From Vulcanimicrobiota bacterium (GTDB lineage: Bacteria > Vulcanimicrobiota > Vulcanimicrobiia > Vulcanimicrobiales > Vulcanimicrobiaceae): a stretch of 11,196 bases of DNA. The stretch spans positions 1-11,196 of the forward strand of contig JABEUW010000125.1 in NCBI GenBank assembly GCA_013043945.1. The letters run 5' to 3'. Positions 1-6,122 of the stretch are shown here, piece by piece; the first letter of the stretch is position 1, and each line of letters starts with the position of its first letter. Made by a program: the position numbers and the translations under genes. The notes beneath the pieces are model-generated. The model worked only from the letters and a program-made list of their open reading frames with translations, had not been told where the DNA came from and did no database searches.

Positions 1-93
1 AACCATGACTCCGGACATTTGTCGGTCCCCCCTTTCCTTCTGAGTCCTCCGACTCTACTACCTATAACGGCTAAAACGATGAGAAGGTTCAGC

Positions 94-114
94 GATAATC
101 CCGAGAGTTTTTTT
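94..114 (+). promoter_or_regulatory. Candidate pyr operon promoter -10 box and T-tract leader
   Basis: GATAAT at 94-99 matches the TATAAT consensus at five of six positions. A start six bases beyond it, at A106, would give a transcript beginning AG followed by seven Us (108-114). No good -35 box is visible; the best at 17-bp spacing is CTAAAA (71-76). A second, weaker -10 candidate is TATAAC at 63-68. A start near 106 leaves a leader of about 33 nt, with GGAG at 122-125 before the pyrK GTG at 139. Bases 1-93 show no gene I can support and look less GC-rich than the rest. A T-run at the start of a pyrimidine transcript recalls the UTP-sensitive starts of E. coli codBA and upp. The promoter itself is inferred. 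Confidence 0.4.
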
Positions 115-138
115 AAGATTTGGAGAAAAAGCCTGCCA

Positions 139-963
139 GTGACGATCGCATCACCTCCATCGGCCGTCGTTCCCACGCGCATCCTCGACCGAACCGAGGT
201 CGCGCGCGACGTTATTCTGCTTGGCGTTGAGGCTCCGGAACTCGTTCGAAAGGTTCGCCCTGGGCATTTTGCAATGGCATTGCTGCCCGGCGGGCAGGCC
301 GCCGGCGTCGCCTTAGGGATCTACGAAGCGCGTGGCGAGCGCTGCTCGCTGCTCTTTTTTCTCGCCGGCGATCGCACGCGTCGCCTGGGTGCGTTGCGTG
401 TCGGTGAGACGTTGAATCTCGTTGCGCCGCTCGGCAATGCTTTCGATTGCGGCGGGACGGCGCGCGATATCGCGATCGTCGCCGGAGGGGTCGGCATCGC
501 ATCGGTACTCTTGCCCGCGCAAGCACTCATCGCTCGCGGCGCGCGAGTGCGGTTATTTTACGGCGCGCGAACCGCCGAGCGATTGGTGGAGGCGGAGCGC
601 TTTGCAACGGAGGGTTGCGAACTGCAACTCGCAACCGACGACGGCTCGCGCGGGCATCGTGGTGTCGTTACCGAGTTGCTCGCACGGCAGTCGGCACCGG
701 AAGCGATTCTCGCGTGCGGTCCGACGCCGATGCTTCGTGCCGTTTCGGCGTACGCGCAGGAGCGCAACATCCCGGCACAACTCTCGCTTGAAGAAGCGTT
801 CGGTTGCGGCGTCGGTGGTTGCTGGGGCTGCGTCGTGCCGATCCTCCGCAGCAGCGCGCAGGCGCCGTCATTTCCCCCCAGCGATGCCGACGGCAGCGAC
901 GTCGTGCACGCGCGCGTCTGCGTGGAGGGCCCGGTCTTCTGGGCGCACGAACTCCGATGGTAG
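139..963 (+). CDS. pyrK: Dihydroorotate dehydrogenase B, electron transfer subunit (PyrK)
   Basis: PyrK passes electrons from dihydroorotate oxidation in PyrD to NAD+ through FAD and a [2Fe-2S] cluster, in the cytoplasm. I chose GTG 139 (274 aa) because family similarity begins just after it and GGAG lies upstream at 122-125. The in-frame ATGs at 19 and 79 would add a 20-40 residue tail without family character. An N-terminal flavin-type barrel is followed by the nucleotide-binding half: GGVGIA at residues 116-121, TDDGS, and CGPTPML from residue 193. The cluster ligands are intact: C223, C228, C231 and C261. Oddly, the RRPxS flavin motif expected near residue 56 is replaced by GVALGIYE, and the usual Pro after GGVGIA is Ser. 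The stop overlaps pyrD by 7 bp. The call is firm; use of FAD is less certain. Confidence 0.92.
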   Translation: MTIASPPSAVVPTRILDRTEVARDVILLGVEAPELVRKVRPGHFAMALLPGGQAAGVALGIYEARGERCSLLFFLAGDRTRRLGALRVGETLNLVAPLGNAFDCGGTARDIAIVAGGVGIASVLLPAQALIARGARVRLFYGARTAERLVEAERFATEGCELQLATDDGSRGHRGVVTELLARQSAPEAILACGPTPMLRAVSAYAQERNIPAQLSLEEAFGCGVGGCWGCVVPILRSSAQAPSFPPSDADGSDVVHARVCVEGPVFWAHELRW

Positions 964-1922
964 ATTCCACCGCATTCGATGTGAGCGCGCGGATCGGTTC
1001 GCTCGTTCTTCCGTTTCCGACCGTCGGCTTGAGCGGTTGTTACGGCAGTGGCGCGGAGTTCGCTCCATACGTCGATCTCTCACGCCTCGGCGCGGTCGTA
1101 CTCAAAAGCGTGACGCGGCGACCGCGCATGGGAAATCCGACGCCCCGAATCGTGCATACGCCCGCGGGAATGCTCAACGCGATCGGCCTGCAGAACCCCG
1201 GTATCGAGTGGTATCTGCAGCACGACGTTGCGAAGTTCGCGCAGACGCCCTGTGCGACGATCGGCAGCGTCGCCGGCTTCAGCGTCGACGATTATGCGTA
1301 CGTCTGCGAACGGCTCGCCGCGCGTAGCGAGATCGCGGCGATCGAACTCAATATCTCCTGCCCGAACGTCGCGCACGAAGGCGAGACCTTCGCCTGCGAT
1401 CCCGATCTCACCGCGCGCGTCGTGCGTGCCGCGCGCGCGACGACCGAGAAACCGCTTATCGCGAAGCTCTCGCCGAACGTTTCCGATATCGCGACGATCG
1501 CGCGCGCGGCGGTCGACGCGGGCACCGATGCACTCGCGGTCGTGAACACCGTTCGGGGAATGGCGATCGACATCCATCAGCGCAAACCACGCTTGGGGAA
1601 CGTGACCGGCGGGCTCTCCGGTGCCGCGATTCGGCCGATCGCGCTGCTCGCGGTCTACGAGGTCGCTCGAGCGGTCTCGGTTCCGATTATCGGGCAGGGC
1701 GGTATCGAGACGGCGAGCGACGCGCTCGAGTTTTTGCTCGCCGGTGCGAGCGCGGTTGGGATCGGCACCGCGAACTTTGCCGATCCGCGGGCGCCGATAA
1801 CGATTCTCGACGGGATTCTCGCCTATATGGCGCAACAGAACGTTCGCACGTTACGCGATATCGTCGGCGCGGCGAATACCGGCTTCGCCAACAGCAATCA
1901 AATCGAAGGAGACGAAGGATAA
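957..1922 (+). CDS. pyrD: Dihydroorotate dehydrogenase B, catalytic subunit (PyrD, class 1B)
   Basis: This FMN enzyme oxidises dihydroorotate to orotate, the fourth step of UMP synthesis, and hands electrons to PyrK. The start ATG 957 lies inside the end of pyrK, giving 321 aa, normal for class 1B. Upstream in-frame codons lie within pyrK in another frame and encode arginine-rich, non-family sequence. Diagnostic features are the N-terminal SGCYGSG stretch, IELNISCPNV with the class 1B catalytic cysteine at residue 135, a VVNTVRGMAID flavin-pocket segment, KPRLGNVTGGLSG, and the C-terminal GQGGI and GIGTA phosphate-binding segments. A catalytic Cys rather than Ser, together with an adjacent pyrK, separates it from quinone-dependent class 2 enzymes. 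AAGGAG and AAGGAT at its 3' end serve as ribosome binding sites for pyrF. Confidence 0.95.
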   Translation: MVDSTAFDVSARIGSLVLPFPTVGLSGCYGSGAEFAPYVDLSRLGAVVLKSVTRRPRMGNPTPRIVHTPAGMLNAIGLQNPGIEWYLQHDVAKFAQTPCATIGSVAGFSVDDYAYVCERLAARSEIAAIELNISCPNVAHEGETFACDPDLTARVVRAARATTEKPLIAKLSPNVSDIATIARAAVDAGTDALAVVNTVRGMAIDIHQRKPRLGNVTGGLSGAAIRPIALLAVYEVARAVSVPIIGQGGIETASDALEFLLAGASAVGIGTANFADPRAPITILDGILAYMAQQNVRTLRDIVGAANTGFANSNQIEGDEG

Positions 1923-1926
1923 TAGG

Positions 1927-2640
1927 ATGGCCCAATTAATCGTGGCGCTCGATCTACCGACCGCTGAGGAAGCAGAGCGCTGCATCGACGAACTCTACGA
2001 GACCGACGTGATTTTTAAAATCGGGCTCGAAGGGCTCTGCGGATACCCGGAGCGGATCTTCGCTCACGCCGAAGCGCGGGACGTGCGGCTCTTCATCGAT
2101 GTGAAGTTGCACGACATCCCACGTACGGTCGGCGCGGCGATGGAACGGCTGGTGCGCCCGAATGCCTCGATCATCAACGTTCACGCGCTCGGTGGTTCGC
2201 GTATGATGCACGCCGCGGTCGACGCGGCGGCGCGCCGCGCCGAACAGCTCGGCATCTCACGTCCGGAGATCTTCGCCGTCACGATGCTGACGAGCATGGA
2301 GCAGCGCGACGCCGATGAGTTGGGTTTAGGCGGCGATATCGGCGGGATCGCCATGCGCTTGGCCGGGCTCGCGCGGCATGCGGGCTGCGATGGCGCGATC
2401 TGCAGCGTTCACGAAGTTGCCGCGTTCAAAGCGGCCTACGGCGGCAATTTTCTCGCGCTCACGCCGGGCATTCGCCCCGAGAACGCGGATTCGCACGACC
2501 AGCGTCGCGTTGCGACGCCGCGCAGTGCGGTCGCTGCGGGGAGCGATTATATCGTCGTCGGCCGGCCGATTCTCACCGCTCCCGATCGCCTCGCAGCGAC
2601 GCGTGCGATTCTCGAAGAGATCGTCGAGGCGCGCGCGTGA
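1927..2640 (+). CDS. pyrF: Orotidine 5'-phosphate decarboxylase
   Basis: The product converts OMP to UMP, the last step of de novo pyrimidine synthesis. ATG 1927 begins MAQLIVALDLP, the normal N-terminal strand with its substrate-contacting Asp. At 237 aa it has the usual length of the short bacterial group. The catalytic D-x-K-x-x-D array is seen as LFIDVKLHDIP, with D58, K60 and D63. Later family elements are VTMLTSM, ICSVHEV, LTPGIRP and the phosphate-binding IVVGRPI near the C-terminus. It starts 4 bp after the pyrD stop, with AAGGAT (1915-1920) 6 nt upstream. Its TGA shares one base with the pyrE ATG. Confidence 0.96.
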   Translation: MAQLIVALDLPTAEEAERCIDELYETDVIFKIGLEGLCGYPERIFAHAEARDVRLFIDVKLHDIPRTVGAAMERLVRPNASIINVHALGGSRMMHAAVDAAARRAEQLGISRPEIFAVTMLTSMEQRDADELGLGGDIGGIAMRLAGLARHAGCDGAICSVHEVAAFKAAYGGNFLALTPGIRPENADSHDQRRVATPRSAVAAGSDYIVVGRPILTAPDRLAATRAILEEIVEARA

Positions 2641-3206
2641 TGGATGCCGCACGGTTGCGCGAAGCGCTCGTCGAACGCGGCGCCGTATTGGAGGGGCATT
2701 TTCGCCTCTCGTCGGGGCGACATAGCGATCGCTTCGTGCAGAAGTTTCGCATCCTCGAAGAGCCGAAACTCGTCGCTCCCGTCGCGCAGGCGATCGCCGC
2801 GCGCTTTGCCGCGGAGCGCCCGACGATCGTCGTGAGTGCGGCGGTCGGTGGGATCGTCTTAGGCTACGAAGTGGCGCGTGCGTTGGGCCTGCGTGCGATC
2901 TTCGCGGAGAAGGAGGCGGGAGTTCCGGTCCTGCGACGGGGCTTTGCGCTCGGGCCGGAGGATCGTGCGCTCGTCGTCGAAGATGTGGTGACGACCGGCG
3001 GCTCGGTGCGTGAAGTCCTCGAACTCGTGCGCGCGCACGGCGCCACGTGCGTAGGCGTCGGTGCGATCGTCGCGCGCTCGCGCCCCGATTTCGGCGTTCG
3101 CTTCGAAGCGCTCTTGGAGATGCCGATCGAATCCTTCGAGGCCGAGGCCTGCCCGCTCTGCGCGCGCGGAGCACCGATTATCGACCCGGGTTCGCGCCGG
3201 GCGTGA
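2640..3206 (+). CDS. pyrE: Orotate phosphoribosyltransferase
   Basis: PyrE joins orotate to PRPP to give OMP, so pyrE and pyrF together complete UMP synthesis. The start ATG 2640 shares its A with the pyrF stop (TGATG). A GTG three bases earlier (2637) is an alternative that adds one residue. The 188-aa protein opens with a family-typical EGHFRLSSGRHSDRFVQKF segment. It carries the PRPP-binding loop VVEDVVTTGGS at residues 112-122, preceded by the AEKE flexible-loop region. The C-terminus ends in a CPLC pair (ACPLCARGAPI), seen in the longer PyrE group; the two cysteines might bind metal, which I cannot show. The PRPP motif alone would fit other phosphoribosyltransferases, but the N-terminus and operon fix the call. 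Confidence 0.95.
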   Translation: MDAARLREALVERGAVLEGHFRLSSGRHSDRFVQKFRILEEPKLVAPVAQAIAARFAAERPTIVVSAAVGGIVLGYEVARALGLRAIFAEKEAGVPVLRRGFALGPEDRALVVEDVVTTGGSVREVLELVRAHGATCVGVGAIVARSRPDFGVRFEALLEMPIESFEAEACPLCARGAPIIDPGSRRA

Positions 3207-4288
3207 GCCGACCGGCGGTTCGTGCGCTCGCGCCGTACGTTGCGGGCACCAGCATTGAGGAAGTGCGTCGCCGCTTCGGGCACACGCGGATCGTCAAACT
3301 CGCATCGAACGAGAATCCTCTGGGCAGCTCGCCGCTCGCACTCGCGGCGTTGCGCTCTGCAGATCGGCTGAATCTCTATCTCGACGACGCGCACGAAGCA
3401 CTGCGCGAACGCTTGGGACAACGCGAAGGGCTGCAAGCGGAGAACGTCGTGCTGGGGCACGGCAGCAACGAGATCGTCAACACGATCGCGCAGACGTTTC
3501 TCGACCCGGGCGACGAAGTGGTGATGGCCGACCCAACCTTCTCGCTCTATCGTTTGGTGGTCTCGCTCGTCGGTGCGCTCCCCGTCGAGGTGCCCTTACT
3601 CGACGGCGTTCACGATATCGAACGGATGCTCGCCGCAGTCGGAGCGCGCACGAAAGCGTTCTTCGTTTGCGATCCGAACAATCCAACGGGCACGGTGCTC
3701 CCTGCCTTTGCATGGGACTATCTCTTGGAACGCCTGCCCGCCGATGTACTGTTGGTGATCGATCGAGCCTATGCGGAGTATCTTGATACGCCGGGATTCG
3801 AGGTTGCGAAGGCCGTGCGGGGGCGCGGCAACGTCATCGTGTTGCGAACGATGTCGAAAGCCTACGGTCTCGCGAGTCTGCGCTTCGGCTATGCATACGG
3901 CGATCGCGAGAGCATCGATTGGCTGCAGCGCGTCCGCCTGCCGTTCAACGTCTCGCGTCCTGCAGCGCTCGGCGCCGCTGCCGCACTCGAGGATCGCGTG
4001 TTTCTCGAGAAAAGCATCGCGCTCAATGCAGCCGAGCGTTCGCGCGTGACCGGCGAACTTCGGGAGCGCGGGTTTCATTGCTATCCCAGCGGCGCCAACT
4101 TCTACGCGGTGACGGTGCCGATTGCGGCGCACGAGGCCTACGAGGCGTTGCTCGAGCGCGGCATCATCGTGCGATCGGGCGACGCGCTTCGCATGCCGGG
4201 GCGACTGCGCGTTACCGTCGGGACGCACGAAGAGAACGACGCGTTTCTCGCCGCGCTCGCCGAGGTGGCGATAGGAGAGGGTGCGTGA
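3203..4288 (+). CDS. hisC: Histidinol-phosphate aminotransferase (HisC)
   Basis: This PLP-dependent fold-type I aminotransferase most likely interconverts imidazole acetol-phosphate and histidinol-phosphate with glutamate. GTG 3203 overlaps the pyrE TGA by 4 bp (GTGA), giving 361 aa, the normal length; earlier in-frame codons lie inside pyrE. Seen in order are SNENPLG near the N-terminus, the GSNEIV cofactor phosphate region, DPNNPTG (D157-G163), DRAYAEY with the PLP-ring Asp D187 and Y190, TMSKAYGLASLRFGY with the Schiff-base lysine K219, and RVTVGT at the C-terminus. The common DEAY is DRAY here; the catalytic Asp and Tyr remain. Aromatic aminotransferase activity, known in some HisC relatives, is possible. 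No other his gene is in the window, so its place in a pyr operon is a hitchhiker arrangement or a link through shared PRPP demand. Confidence 0.9.
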   Translation: MSRPAVRALAPYVAGTSIEEVRRRFGHTRIVKLASNENPLGSSPLALAALRSADRLNLYLDDAHEALRERLGQREGLQAENVVLGHGSNEIVNTIAQTFLDPGDEVVMADPTFSLYRLVVSLVGALPVEVPLLDGVHDIERMLAAVGARTKAFFVCDPNNPTGTVLPAFAWDYLLERLPADVLLVIDRAYAEYLDTPGFEVAKAVRGRGNVIVLRTMSKAYGLASLRFGYAYGDRESIDWLQRVRLPFNVSRPAALGAAAALEDRVFLEKSIALNAAERSRVTGELRERGFHCYPSGANFYAVTVPIAAHEAYEALLERGIIVRSGDALRMPGRLRVTVGTHEENDAFLAALAEVAIGEGA

Positions 4289-4752
4289 GCGTGCCGACAG
4301 TGCGCCGAGCGAGCGGAACGGGCGACCGCGCGTTCGTCGAACGCTGCGGGCTCGGTTCTCTCGGGAGCAGTCTCTCGCCGCTCCGCGAGGCACCGACGGA
4401 GGCGCTGCGAACGAATTTTCTGCGGCTCCTCGATATCGTGCACGCGCGCTCGCACGCGATTCTGGTCGCCGTCGAGGGAGAGTTGCGATTGGGCTTCGCC
4501 CTGCTCGTCTTCGATCTCCCCGACGAAGTGACGGGGCTACCGCAGGCGTTCCTGGCCTATATGGCCGTCGAGGTCGGGCAGCGCGGGCACGGCGTCGGCT
4601 CGCTCTTGCTCGATGCCTGTGAAGAAGAGGCTCGCCGACACGGAACCCCGTATCTCGGGCTTATGGTGACCGAGGGAAATGCCGCCGCCCAGCGCCTGTA
4701 CGAACGCGCCGGCTATCGCACCGAACGCCGTTTGCTCGGGAAGCAGCTATGA
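4285..4752 (+). CDS. GNAT family N-acetyltransferase
   Basis: A 155-aa acetyl-CoA-dependent acetyltransferase of unknown substrate. GTG 4285 overlaps the hisC stop by 4 bp (GTGA), with AGGAGAGG at 4273-4280 just upstream. GTG 4291 is a second possible start with a more usual spacing. The first half, about residues 1-80, is variable. The acetyl-CoA pyrophosphate loop Q-x-x-G-x-G is seen as QRGHGVG at residues 99-105, preceded by AYMAVEV. The C-terminal strand-helix NAAAQRLYERAGYRTERR is the classical GNAT motif B region. The layout resembles RimI-type protein acetyltransferases and small-molecule acetyltransferases alike, so I give no symbol. Its ATGA junction with the permease gene implies translational coupling. 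Confidence 0.85.
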   Translation: MSVPTVRRASGTGDRAFVERCGLGSLGSSLSPLREAPTEALRTNFLRLLDIVHARSHAILVAVEGELRLGFALLVFDLPDEVTGLPQAFLAYMAVEVGQRGHGVGSLLLDACEEEARRHGTPYLGLMVTEGNAAAQRLYERAGYRTERRLLGKQL

Positions 4753-5810
4753 GCTTTCCCTGGCGTCGCGCCGTCATGGTTGGTGCGGGCGTCCTGCTCG
4801 CCGTTCTGGCGTACTTCTTTGCGATGCATATTCCGCGTACGCTCGCGGTCTTTATCATCGCTGCATTTATCGCCGCGGGCGTGCGCCCGATCGTCAAACG
4901 CCTCGAATCGATGCGCGTTCCGAAAGCGCTCGCCGTTGCGATCGTGTTTGTCGTGTTAATTCTCCTCGTCGTGGTGACCTTGCTGGTGATCGTGCCGTTG
5001 ATGATCGTGCAGATTCAAGGAATCGCGCAGAATCTTCCCTCGATCGCCGCAGCGGTCGAAGCGTGGACGATCTCGGTGGAAAGGTCGCTGCAGATGCATT
5101 TTCCGCAGATGGCGATTCCAACCAACGGCATCGATCTCACGCACATCGGCACCGGAGGTTTGCAGCGATTCGCAGGCACGACGCTCGGCTCGGTCGGACA
5201 GATTCTCGTTGGAACTGCGACCGGGCTCTTCGTTGCCTTCGCATCGTTGGTGCTCTCGATTTTCTTCTTGCTCAACGACGCAACGATCGCCGATGGCGTC
5301 GCCTCGCTCTTCCCCGCGAGCCGTCGCCCGATCGCCCATAAATTGTTAACCGAGATCGCCGGAACGTTCGGAAGCTATATTTCGGGACAGGTGATCGTTA
5401 GTGCGATTACCGGTGTCGCCGTTTGGGTTCTCTCGGCGGTGATTGGGTTCAAGTTTGCGCTGCTGCTTGGCGTTATCGTCGCGATTTCGTATGCGATTCC
5501 CATGTTGGGCTCGGTGATCGGTCAAGCGATTGCCATCGTTCTCTGTGCGCCGCAGGGTTGGTGGATGGTGCTCTGGGTGCAGGTGATCATCTTCGTCGTC
5601 GAGCGGATAAGCGACAATGTGTTGGTGCCGAAAATAATGGGCGATTCGGTCGGCGTCTCGCCGATCGCCGTGATGTTCGCGGTTTTCGCGGGCGGCGAGC
5701 TCTTCGGCATCCCCGGCTTACTGCTCGGCATCCCGGCGGCGGCGTTGATCAAAATCCTCTGGCGCTACTTCGTCGATCCCTGGTTGAGCGCACAACTCGA
5801 CCGCCGCTAG
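4749..5810 (+). CDS. AI-2E family (PerM/UPF0118) membrane permease
   Basis: A 353-aa inner-membrane protein of the AI-2E exporter-like family. Characterised members include an AI-2 exporter (TqsA) and Na+/H+ antiporters, so the substrate cannot be named. ATG 4749 overlaps the previous stop by 4 bp (ATGA). Hydrophobic segments are visible at about residues 9-26, 31-46, 60-88, 152-175, 213-232, 235-265, 270-285 and 303-337. A soluble loop spans roughly 89-150. Family hallmarks are YISGQ (210-214), IPMLGSVIG (250-258), DNVLVPKIMG (289-298) and the glycine-rich GELFGIPGLLLGIPAAA segment near the C-terminus. It is the last gene of the operon; the repeat array follows 20 bp after its stop. No intrinsic terminator with a T-run is visible. 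Confidence 0.9.
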   Translation: MSFPWRRAVMVGAGVLLAVLAYFFAMHIPRTLAVFIIAAFIAAGVRPIVKRLESMRVPKALAVAIVFVVLILLVVVTLLVIVPLMIVQIQGIAQNLPSIAAAVEAWTISVERSLQMHFPQMAIPTNGIDLTHIGTGGLQRFAGTTLGSVGQILVGTATGLFVAFASLVLSIFFLLNDATIADGVASLFPASRRPIAHKLLTEIAGTFGSYISGQVIVSAITGVAVWVLSAVIGFKFALLLGVIVAISYAIPMLGSVIGQAIAIVLCAPQGWWMVLWVQVIIFVVERISDNVLVPKIMGDSVGVSPIAVMFAVFAGGELFGIPGLLLGIPAAALIKILWRYFVDPWLSAQLDRR

Positions 5811-5830
5811 CGGCAGGTAGATCCGCGCGC

Positions 5831-6038
5831 AGTCATCCTGAGCAGCCGCCGCTCTGTCATCCCGAGTAGGCGGCGAAGCAGCCGTATCGAGGGATCGCCT
5901 CGTTTGTCATCCCGAGTAGGCTGCGAAGCAGCCGTATCGAGGGATCCTTCGTGCGCCTCGATACGATGGCTTCGCCATCTACTCGGCGTGACAAGGGCGC
6001 CTACTCGGCGTGACAAGGGCGCCTACTCGGCGTGACAA
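5831..6038. repeat. REP-like palindromic repeat array 1
   Basis: The array fills most of the gap between the permease and the lipoprotein gene. A degenerate unit is at 5831-5854. Two 42-bp direct copies at 5855-5896 and 5905-5946 differ at one base. An inverted unit lies at 5953-5993, and two 22-bp half units at 5995-6038. Each full unit reads TGTCA, outer stem arm, GAGTA, inner stem, GAA loop, inner stem arm, GTATCGA, outer stem arm. A GTAG tetranucleotide overlaps the foot of the inner hairpin. The copy at 5905 and the inverted copy at 5953 face each other, so a transcript could form a long imperfect stem of about 40 bp. It has no coding potential and does not fit CRISPR (irregular spacing, units in both orientations). 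Origin by a RAYT-type transposase is inferred; none is in the window. Confidence 0.85.
5995..6038. repeat. Perfect 22-bp tandem duplication of a half repeat unit
   Basis: Bases 5995-6016 and 6017-6038 are identical 22-mers, each starting GGGCGCCTACTCGG and ending GTGACAA. The last 16 bases also match the end of the preceding full unit (5979-5994), giving almost three copies in a row. Each corresponds to the outer half of the repeat family, cut off in the inner stem. Perfect identity points to a recent duplication. Confidence 0.9.
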
Positions 6039-6094
6039 TTTGTTTTCGAAATGTAAAGAATCATCAAGGACGTTTATGGATCGATATCGCTGGG

Positions 6095-6116
6095 TAGAAT
6101 GGGCGTCACAAAGGAG
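6095..6116 (+). promoter_or_regulatory. Candidate -10 box and ribosome binding site of the lipoprotein gene
   Basis: TAGAAT at 6095-6100 matches the -10 consensus at five of six positions; the -35 region (GTTTAT, 6072-6077, 17-bp spacing) is poor. AAGGAG at 6111-6116 sits 6 nt before ATG 6123 and decides that start over the in-frame ATG at 6099. The upstream pair GTGACA (6032-6037) and AAGAAT (6056-6061), 18 bp apart, is an alternative promoter using the end of the repeat array. Confidence 0.4.
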
Positions 6117-6122
6117 AGTCTC

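Noticed and set aside
11..25. Short hairpin at the window start as terminator of an upstream gene
   Set aside because: The stem is about three base pairs with a tiny loop or needs a bulge, and Cs rather than Ts follow.
422..1327. Long plus-strand frame across pyrK and pyrD
   Set aside because: It is extremely arginine-rich and lies in another frame of two well-supported genes.
1080..1835. Open frame of 251 codons on the minus strand
   Set aside because: It is antisense to pyrD, whose motifs are unmistakable; the translation is Arg/Asp-rich with no family features, as expected of a shadow in GC-rich DNA.
5803..5814. GCCGCTAGCGGC palindrome at the permease stop as a terminator
   Set aside because: Only a 4-bp stem with a 4-nt loop is possible and no T-run follows.
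5831..6038. CRISPR array
   Set aside because: Units occur in both orientations with variable short gaps, and there are no unique spacers of constant length.
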